Shown one piece after another: positions 47,717 to 52,831 of a stretch of 52,831 bases of DNA. A program made the position numbers and the translations under genes. The stretch's first letter is position 1. Every line of letters starts with the position of its first letter. Source of the DNA: Anderseniella sp. (lineage in GTDB: Bacteria > Pseudomonadota > Alphaproteobacteria > Rhizobiales > Aestuariivirgaceae); NCBI GenBank assembly GCA_028289645.1, contig JANQOK010000002.1, forward strand, positions 1-52,831, read 5' to 3'. A model generated the notes under the pieces. That model searched no databases and was not told where the DNA came from. It saw only the letters and a list, made by a program, of their open reading frames with translations.

Positions 47717-48274
47717 CTAAGGTCTGGGAGCAATGGATCCCTGTTGTGCTCCCGGCGCACCACTGTCGTTAGGTGTGAAGTTGCCGAGGTTGCCGAACAT
47801 CTGCTGCAGCAGTGTCAATTCACGACCGCGCGTTGGTGTCTCGCGCGTGTTCATGTCGATGACGTTCCCGTCCTGCAGCGTGTATTGGCCGAAACTCTGA
47901 ACCTGGTCGAACTGACTGAACCGCACCGCCAGGATTTGCCGGTCCAGCTCCTCGTTGTCGAGAAACGCGCTGGTCTTCACTCGTGACGAAATATAGTAGA
48001 AGCTGTCGCCTTGATGCTGGACGGTGGCAGTCGTCGACGGTGAGCCCAGCGTGCTGCGCACTTCATCCTTGGTCATGCCGATGCGCAATTGCTGCAAGTC
48101 CTGCGCCCGCGCCTGGTAACCGCGATGTTCGATGTCGCGCGCGCAGCCGGACATGAGGGCGGCGGCAGACAAAACCAGACCGGAACAAAGCAGCGCCTTG
48201 CGGAATTTACTTGATGCAGGACCGATAATGGGCTTGAAGGTTCGCACGTAACGTATCACTTCTGTTGCGGCCAC
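47717..48274 (-). CDS. bamE: Outer membrane protein assembly factor BamE (SmpA/OmlA) lipoprotein
   Basis: 185-aa lipoprotein of the outer-membrane beta-barrel assembly (BAM) complex. The hydrophobic signal ends with the lipobox LMSGC (Cys44). The BamE fold shows LRIGMTKDEVRSTLGSPSTT and DSFYYISSRVKT. The signal peptide n-region is long, so translation may start internally (in-frame GTG at 48259). The C-terminal Gly/Pro/Gln-rich tail is unstructured. It is divergent from the cytochrome chaperone gene, a pairing usual in alphaproteobacteria. Confidence 0.9.
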   Translation of the reverse strand: MAATEVIRYVRTFKPIIGPASSKFRKALLCSGLVLSAAALMSGCARDIEHRGYQARAQDLQQLRIGMTKDEVRSTLGSPSTTATVQHQGDSFYYISSRVKTSAFLDNEELDRQILAVRFSQFDQVQSFGQYTLQDGNVIDMNTRETPTRGRELTLLQQMFGNLGNFTPNDSGAPGAQQGSIAPRP

Positions 48275-48375
48275 CCTGACGTCCGGCTGACCATTTGCAG
48301 CAACACCTGCTGCCGGTTACCATTCAGCCACACATAGTGTAGCTGCAAGTTCCAATTCTGTTTAACTGGTCCTGC

Positions 48376-48912
48376 ATGATACTGAAAAGCATTTTTTCCC
48401 GCACGCAAAAACCGAACCCTGTGCGAACCGTCTACGAGGCGATTGTGGCACAGGCACGGCGAGAGGATTTGTATTCCGAGCTCGCAGTGCCGGATTCCCT
48501 CGACGGACGCTTTGACATGATCATCCTGCACAATGATGCCGTGATGTGCCACATGCAGGCCGGTGCGCAGGCGGACCAGCTGTTTGCCAGGGAACTGATT
48601 GAAGAGCTGTTCCGTGATATGGACCGTTCCCTGCGCGAGATGGGCGTCGGTGACATGGGCGTCGGCAAGCGGGTCAAGAAGATGGCCACCGTCTATTACG
48701 GCAGGGCCAGCGCTTACGAAACGGCTCGGGCTGAAGGGCAGCAATCGCTAGTGGCCGCGCTGCTCAGAAATGTCTTCGAGGGTGATGCGGCCCGAACCGG
48801 GGAAGCTGAACGGCTTGCTGGGTATTCTGAACTGCTGCACGGGGCAGTTGGTGCTATGGACCGGACTGAAATCAGGACCGGTAAACTGGACCTGAGCGGC
48901 TTGAGGCCGTGA
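48376..48912 (+). CDS. Ubiquinol-cytochrome c chaperone family protein (Cbp3-like)
   Basis: 178-aa protein of the CBP3/UQCC1 family, which assists assembly of the cytochrome bc1 complex in mitochondria and bacteria. Recognised by RTVYEAIVAQARREDLY, DGRFDMIILHNDAVM and LFRDMDRSLREMGVGDMGVG. It is soluble, largely alpha-helical, and 30 bp upstream of DUF177 on the same strand. The bc1 genes are not in the window. Confidence 0.88.
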   Translation: MILKSIFSRTQKPNPVRTVYEAIVAQARREDLYSELAVPDSLDGRFDMIILHNDAVMCHMQAGAQADQLFARELIEELFRDMDRSLREMGVGDMGVGKRVKKMATVYYGRASAYETARAEGQQSLVAALLRNVFEGDAARTGEAERLAGYSELLHGAVGAMDRTEIRTGKLDLSGLRP

Positions 48913-48941
48913 TATGAAACAGCTGGACTCAAAGAAGACAG

Positions 48942-49484
48942 ATGACTGAAAACATCGAGCTTACTCGCCCATTCGACGTCGGCAGCGTGCCGCCGGAAGG
49001 GACTTCGGAGACCATTACTGCCACGGACGAAGAGTGCAGTGCCATTGCCGCCCGGTTTGGAGTTGAGGCCGTACACTCGATGTCTGCGACCATTCACCTA
49101 CAGCCCTGGAAACGCGGCGGATTCCGCGCCCGCGGTGAGGCATCTGCCAATATCACCCAGACCTGCGTGGTCACCCTGGATTCGTTCGAGACCGTGGTTC
49201 GCGCGCAACTGGACCAACTGTTCGTTGCCCGCACAAGCCGGCTGGCCACTGATGCTGTCGAGGTCGTGGTGGCCCATGACGAAGACGACATCGGTTACAT
49301 CGATGATGGCGAAATTGAACTGGGCGAGTTTGCCGTCGAGGCATTGTGCCTGGAGCTAGACCCGTATCCGCGCAAGGAAGGTGCCGAGTTGCCGGTATCT
49401 TCATCGGGTGCAACCGGGGATGACGACGCGAAAGTCAGTCCGTTCGCCGTATTGAAACAGCTGAATCTCAAAGATGGTGACTGA
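48942..49484 (+). CDS. DUF177 (YceD-like) protein
   Basis: 180-aa DUF177 protein, linked in many bacteria to 23S rRNA and ribosomal protein accumulation. The conserved blocks are ASANITQTCVVTLDSFETVV and IELGEFAVEALCLELDPYPR. In other bacteria yceD is followed by rpmF; here plsX follows directly, which is common in alphaproteobacteria. Its end lies 87 bp before the chosen plsX start. Confidence 0.88.
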   Translation: MTENIELTRPFDVGSVPPEGTSETITATDEECSAIAARFGVEAVHSMSATIHLQPWKRGGFRARGEASANITQTCVVTLDSFETVVRAQLDQLFVARTSRLATDAVEVVVAHDEDDIGYIDDGEIELGEFAVEALCLELDPYPRKEGAELPVSSSGATGDDDAKVSPFAVLKQLNLKDGD

Positions 49485-49571
49485 TCGGGCCATGGTACAA
49501 TCGGCACTTACCTGTTGTGTCCATGCAGCAAACCACTATCCTTCGACGTTCGACTAAAAGGGGCAAGCGGA

Positions 49572-50648
49572 TTGAAAAGCGATTCCGGTGACATAATTGT
49601 TGCGCTTGACGTAATGGGCGGAGATCACGGACCAACGGTTGTGTTGCCAGGTGCCGCGGAGGCCCTTGCGGCGCGCCCGGAGCTCCGTTTTGTGCTGTTC
49701 GGTGATGAGGCGGTCATCACGGCCGGGCTCGACAGCCTGCCGGCGCTGAAAGCCCGCTCGGTCGTGCATCATACCGAAGTTGCGATCGCCATGGACGACA
49801 AGCCGTCGCAGGCGATCAGGCGTGGCCGCAAGACATCCAGCATGTGGCAGGCGATTGATTCGGTTAAGCAGGGTGAGGCGCACGCGGCCGTGTCTGCTGG
49901 CAATACGGGCGCCCTGATGGCCATGGCCAAGGTTGTGCTAAAGACCACGGAAGGCGTATCGAGGCCGGCCATTGCCGGGATATGGCCGACACTAAAAGGC
50001 CGTAGCATTGTCCTTGACATGGGCGCGACCGTCGGGGCGGACGCCGATCAGCTGGTTTCAAATGCCATTATGGGGGCGGCCATGGCGCGCTGCCTGTTCG
50101 GCATCAGGCGGCCAATGGTCGGGTTGCTGAATATCGGCGTTGAAGAAGTCAAGGGCGTGGAGGCCGTTCGAGAAGCCGGCGCATTGCTGCGCGAAGCCGA
50201 TCTGCCGTTGCGGTATGAAGGGTTTGTTGAAGGAACCGATATTGGAACCGGCAAGGTCGATGTAATCGTAACGGAAGGCTTCAGCGGCAATATCGCCTTG
50301 AAGACGGCGGAAGGAACGGCGCAGCAGATCGTTGCCGTCTTGCGCGAGGAAATGAGCCGCACGGTTGTGAGCAAAATCGCGGCTTTGTTTGCCAAAGGTG
50401 CGTTTTCAAGGTTAAAGAGACGGCTTGATCCGCGCACTTACAACGGCGGCGTGTTTCTGGGTCTGAATGGTGTTGTGGTTAAGAGCCACGGCGGCACGGA
50501 TTCCTTAGGATTTTCATCTGCCATTCATGTTGCTGCTGACATGGTGGCCAACGATCTCGTGGACAGAATCGACAGAGGCATAGAACTTGCACCGCACGAG
50601 CATCACGATCACGCAGACGGCGAGACCGAGGCTGCCGGTGCAAGTTGA
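49572..50648 (+). CDS. plsX: Phosphate acyltransferase PlsX
   Basis: 358-aa enzyme that forms acyl-phosphate from acyl-ACP for phospholipid synthesis. Motifs include [18 protein letters not shown] near the N-terminus and [20 protein letters not shown]. The best start is the TTG at 49572, preceded by AAAAGGGG at 8 nt, which gives the family N-terminus; the frame is open further upstream to 49515 but that part does not match the family. It is followed 19 bp later by fabH. A His-rich tail (HEHHDH) ends the protein. Confidence 0.93.
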   Translation: MKSDSGDIIVALDVMGGDHGPTVVLPGAAEALAARPELRFVLFGDEAVITAGLDSLPALKARSVVHHTEVAIAMDDKPSQAIRRGRKTSSMWQAIDSVKQGEAHAAVSAGNTGALMAMAKVVLKTTEGVSRPAIAGIWPTLKGRSIVLDMGATVGADADQLVSNAIMGAAMARCLFGIRRPMVGLLNIGVEEVKGVEAVREAGALLREADLPLRYEGFVEGTDIGTGKVDVIVTEGFSGNIALKTAEGTAQQIVAVLREEMSRTVVSKIAALFAKGAFSRLKRRLDPRTYNGGVFLGLNGVVVKSHGGTDSLGFSSAIHVAADMVANDLVDRIDRGIELAPHEHHDHADGETEAAGAS

Positions 50649-50667
50649 GCAGGATTAGATATATTCG

Positions 50668-51636
50668 ATGATACGTTCCGTAATCCGTTCAGTCGGATCC
50701 TATTTGCCGCAGCGGGTGATGACCAATGCCGAGCTGGCTGAGATGGTCGACACTTCTGATGAGTGGATTGTCGAGCGAACCGGCATCCGCCAGCGTCACA
50801 TTGCGGCGGAAGGCGAGCTGACGTCCCACCTGGCGATCAAGGCGGCACAGGCGGCGCTGCCCAGGTCGGGGATTGAAGCGTCGGATATTGACCTCGTCAT
50901 TGTGGCAACGTCGACCCCCGACCAGACCTTTCCGGCAACAGCTGCCACGGTGCAGGGCGAACTCGGCATTCTGCAGGGCTCTGCTTTTGACATTCAGGCG
51001 GTTTGCTCGGGCTTTGTGTACGCCCTGGCCACAGCGGATAACTTCGTGCGGGCCGGCTCGGCGCGCAATGTCCTGGTTATCGGCGCCGAAACGTTTTCTC
51101 GCATCCTGGACTGGACCGACCGCGGCACCTGCGTTCTGTTCGGCGATGGAGCCGGCGCGGTTGTTGTCACCGCTGCGGGCGATGATGATGATGAAGGCAA
51201 GGGCATACTGGCGACTAGGCTGCGCTCCGACGGACGCTATCGCGACAAGCTTTACGTAGACGGCGGGCCGTCCAGCACCCAGACCGTCGGCCATTTGCGC
51301 ATGGAAGGCCGCGAGGTGTTCAAACACGCGGTGACCAACATATCCGACGTCATGGGTGAGACGCTTGAGCAGGCCGGCATCAAGCCGGACAAGATCGACC
51401 TGTTCGTGCCGCACCAGGCCAATAAGCGAATTCTCGACGGAACCGCGCGCCGCTTCGGACTGACCACCGAGAAGGTCGTCATCACCGTCGGACATCACGG
51501 CAACACGTCGGCTGCATCAATCCCGCTGGCGCTGGATGTCGCACGCGAAGATGGACGTCTGCAGCCGGACAAACTGGTGCTCATGGAGGCGATGGGCGGC
51601 GGCTTCACCTGGGGCGCGGTGCTGGCTCGCTGGTAA
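50668..51636 (+). CDS. fabH: Beta-ketoacyl-ACP synthase III
   Basis: 322-aa enzyme that starts fatty-acid synthesis by condensing acetyl-CoA with malonyl-ACP. The catalytic triad is Cys113 ([10 protein letters not shown]), His249 (PHQANKRI) and Asn279 ([10 protein letters not shown]). It follows plsX closely, in the usual plsX-fabH-ihfA order, and supplies acyl-ACP for PlsX. A hairpin lies after the stop. Confidence 0.96.
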   Translation: MIRSVIRSVGSYLPQRVMTNAELAEMVDTSDEWIVERTGIRQRHIAAEGELTSHLAIKAAQAALPRSGIEASDIDLVIVATSTPDQTFPATAATVQGELGILQGSAFDIQAVCSGFVYALATADNFVRAGSARNVLVIGAETFSRILDWTDRGTCVLFGDGAGAVVVTAAGDDDDEGKGILATRLRSDGRYRDKLYVDGGPSSTQTVGHLRMEGREVFKHAVTNISDVMGETLEQAGIKPDKIDLFVPHQANKRILDGTARRFGLTTEKVVITVGHHGNTSAASIPLALDVAREDGRLQPDKLVLMEAMGGGFTWGAVLARW

Positions 51637-51652
51637 CCTTGCGGAAAATTTG

Positions 51653-51676
51653 CGGGCGGTGCTTCGGACCGGCCCG
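51653..51676 (+). terminator. UUCG-tetraloop hairpin after fabH
   Basis: CGGGC-GGT (51653-51660) pairs with ACC-g-GCCCG (51668-51676), with single bulged bases at 51661 and 51671. The loop is a stable C(TTCG)G tetraloop at 51662-51667. No T-run follows, so termination is uncertain; it may instead protect the 3' end of the fabH message. Confidence 0.4.
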
Positions 51677-51718
51677 TAATACCCAAAGCAAGTGCTTGAT
51701 CTAAATACAAACTTGCAA

Positions 51719-51749
51719 TTGACTCTACCCGGCAATTGGGTGTTAGGAT
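51719..51749 (+). promoter_or_regulatory. Candidate ihfA promoter
   Basis: TTGACT (51719-51724) and TAGGAT (51744-51749) resemble -35 and -10 boxes with a 19-bp spacer, slightly long. CAATTG occurs twice around them (51716-51721 and 51733-51738) and may be an autoregulatory site. The downstream GAGGGGGTGGAG is the ribosome binding site. Confidence 0.4.
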
Positions 51750-51774
51750 AAGACACCATCGAGGGGGTGGAGTT

Positions 51775-52086
51775 ATGACAAAGACACTCACGCGTGCAGA
51801 TTTGAGTGAAGCGGTCCATCGTAAGGTTGGACTGTCGCGTACGGAATCTGCTGACTTGGTTAAAACCGTTCTGGATCTGATGTCCGATGCCCTGGTGGAT
51901 GGCCAGCAGGTCAAGCTGTCATCGTTTGGTACGTTTGATGTGCGGGACAAGCGTCAGCGCATAGGACGAAATCCGAAGACCGGCGAGGAGGTGCCGATCA
52001 CGCCACGCCGCGTGCTGGTGTTCCGGCCCAGCCAGATCATGAAGGCGATTGTGAACGGAGAAGTTAAACCCGGCAGGGGTGATTGA
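51775..52086 (+). CDS. ihfA: Integration host factor subunit alpha
   Basis: 103-aa DNA-bending protein of the HU/IHF family that pairs with IhfB. Typical segments are [40 protein letters not shown] with the conserved DNA-intercalating Pro, and [19 protein letters not shown]. The ATG at 51775 has GAGGGGGTGGAG upstream; a longer frame to 51736 would start in the promoter region. ihfB is not in the window. Confidence 0.95.
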   Translation: MTKTLTRADLSEAVHRKVGLSRTESADLVKTVLDLMSDALVDGQQVKLSSFGTFDVRDKRQRIGRNPKTGEEVPITPRRVLVFRPSQIMKAIVNGEVKPGRGD

Positions 52087-52095
52087 TTTTCAACA

Positions 52096-52154
52096 GCGTC
52101 GTGGTGAACAGGTGTCCTGGTTTTCTGGATTACACAGTCTGCACCACGGAACGC
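52096..52154 (+). promoter_or_regulatory. Predicted three-way-junction leader before the merR gene
   Basis: GCGTCGTGGTG (52096-52106) pairs with CACCACG-ga-ACGC (52142-52154), 11 bp with a 2-nt bulge. It encloses the hairpin CAGG/CCTG (52109-52119, loop TGT) and a short CTG/CAG stem (52125-52137). The structure ends immediately before the GAAAGAGG ribosome binding site. It could regulate MerR translation or end ihfA transcripts. Confidence 0.35.
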
Positions 52155-52169
52155 GAAAGAGGCTGACAT

Positions 52170-52667
52170 TTGACCGACAAGGCGCCGGAAGCATTCAGAA
52201 CCATATCGGAAGTGGCCGAGCAGCTTGACGTGCCCCAGCACGTGCTGCGGTTCTGGGAAACCAGGTTTTCACAGATCAGGCCGATGAAGCGTGGCGGCGG
52301 CAGACGCTATTACCGCCCGGCCGACGTTGACCTCTTGAAGGGCATCCGCACCCTGCTGTACGGGGAAGGCTACACCATCCGCGGTGCCCAGAAGATCCTG
52401 AAGGACAACGGCATTGCTCATGTCATTGGTATCGGCAGGGGCGAGGTGTCGGTTGATCCGGCCGAGGAAACCGCCAAGGCGGCCAGCAAGTCTGCTGCCA
52501 AGACAGCGCCAGCCAAGGCTGAACCTGCCAAGGCCCAGCCGGCCGCTCAACCGGCGGAAACCAAGATCGTGCACGAACTCACCCCGGCCCAGGTGGACGA
52601 ATTGCGGCTGGTGCTGACCGATCTCGCAGCAGCCAAGCGCCTGCTGGTGCCCGATCAACCGAAGTGA
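52170..52667 (+). CDS. MerR-family transcriptional regulator
   Basis: 165-aa regulator with an N-terminal MerR-type winged helix: [40 protein letters not shown] and [20 protein letters not shown]. An Ala/Lys/Pro-rich linker (about 105-140) leads to a short C-terminal helical segment ([17 protein letters not shown]). No ligand-binding cysteines or effector domain are seen. Alphaproteobacterial homologues of this fixed position after ihfA are common; the target is unknown. The start is TTG at 52170 with GAAAGAGG at 7 nt. Confidence 0.88.
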   Translation: MTDKAPEAFRTISEVAEQLDVPQHVLRFWETRFSQIRPMKRGGGRRYYRPADVDLLKGIRTLLYGEGYTIRGAQKILKDNGIAHVIGIGRGEVSVDPAEETAKAASKSAAKTAPAKAEPAKAQPAAQPAETKIVHELTPAQVDELRLVLTDLAAAKRLLVPDQPK

Positions 52668-52692
52668 CCGGAGAAGCGATCACGAATAATCG

Positions 52693-52723
52693 GCCCGCAA
52701 TCGAACTTGCGGGCTTTTCTTTT
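52693..52723 (+). terminator. Intrinsic terminator after the merR gene
   Basis: GCCCGCAA (52693-52700) and TTGCGGGC (52707-52714) form a perfect 8-bp stem with loop TCGAAC, followed by TTTTCTTTT. It separates the merR gene from tRNA-Pro. Confidence 0.9.
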
Positions 52724-52754
52724 ATGGCCGGTGAATGTTATACCCCGCTCCAGT

Positions 52755-52831
52755 CGGAGCGTAGCGCAGCCCGGTAGCGCACTTGTCTGGGGGACAAGGG
52801 GTCGTGGGTTCGAATCCCGCCGCTCCGACCA
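52755..52831 (+). tRNA. tRNA-Pro (anticodon GGG)
   Basis: Acceptor strands CGGAGCG (52755-52761) and CGCTCCG (52821-52827), discriminator A and encoded CCA that ends exactly at the window edge. The anticodon stem CTTGT/ACAAG encloses CTGGGGG, giving anticodon GGG, which reads Pro CCC/CCU codons. The tRNA is complete. Confidence 0.96.

Overview
The window reads as a chromosomal segment of an alphaproteobacterium, most likely of the order Hyphomicrobiales (Rhizobiales) or a close relative. The evidence is a complete 14-gene nuoA-N cluster with a C-terminally extended NuoE, followed by birA and RNase J. Further evidence is the LdtR/LdtP pair, the order glyA-nrdR-ribD-ribE-ribH-nusB, a proton-pumping pyrophosphatase with the K+-independent signature, and the run bamE / cytochrome bc1 chaperone / DUF177 / plsX / fabH / ihfA / merR / tRNA-Pro. 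No species is claimed. GC is high and coding density is very high. There is no transposase, integrase, CRISPR array or rRNA.

Layout. 1-1681: tRNA-Val, an MscS-type channel and tRNA-Asp. 1682-3588: a small islet with an FkbM-type methyltransferase and a rhodanese-domain protein, bounded by tRNA-Asp and a perfect 17-bp copy of its 3' end. 3812-21127: nuoA to nuoN, birA and rnj, probably one long transcriptional unit built from overlapping or closely spaced genes; 14 respiratory complex I subunits are present and appear intact. 21305-23548: parC. 23814-25278: two unrecognised genes transcribed toward each other with overlapping ends. 25411-28423, minus strand: an EamA transporter, the Bpt aminoacyl-transferase and threonine ammonia-lyase.

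28562-36270 is metabolic: a beta-hydroxyacid dehydrogenase paired with an ornithine-decarboxylase-fold enzyme, a cupin, hemB, and a distal valine-degradation module (acyl-CoA dehydrogenase, 3-hydroxyisobutyryl-CoA hydrolase, 3-hydroxyisobutyrate dehydrogenase) with an oppositely oriented dimethylargininase-like gene inside it. 36464-38638: the regulator LdtR and the L,D-transpeptidase LdtP. 38789-43370: glyA, nrdR, riboflavin genes and nusB. 43382-47589: a CBS-domain protein, an MFS transporter and hppA. 47717-52831: envelope and lipid genes (bamE, DUF177, plsX, fabH), ihfA, a MerR regulator and tRNA-Pro.

Most of the window is conserved housekeeping sequence. I do not see a clear new defence or mobile system. 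The items most worth a second look are the tRNA-Asp-bounded islet and the rhodanese gene whose best start lies on the islet boundary; the possible RNA switch that could hide the nuoA ribosome binding site; the long hairpin upstream of the dehydrogenase at 28562; the ornithine-decarboxylase-fold enzyme with altered motifs; the uncharacterised convergent pair at 23.8-25.3 kb; and the repeated motif between ldtR and ldtP. All intergenic stretches are under 300 bases; the larger ones are described as features.
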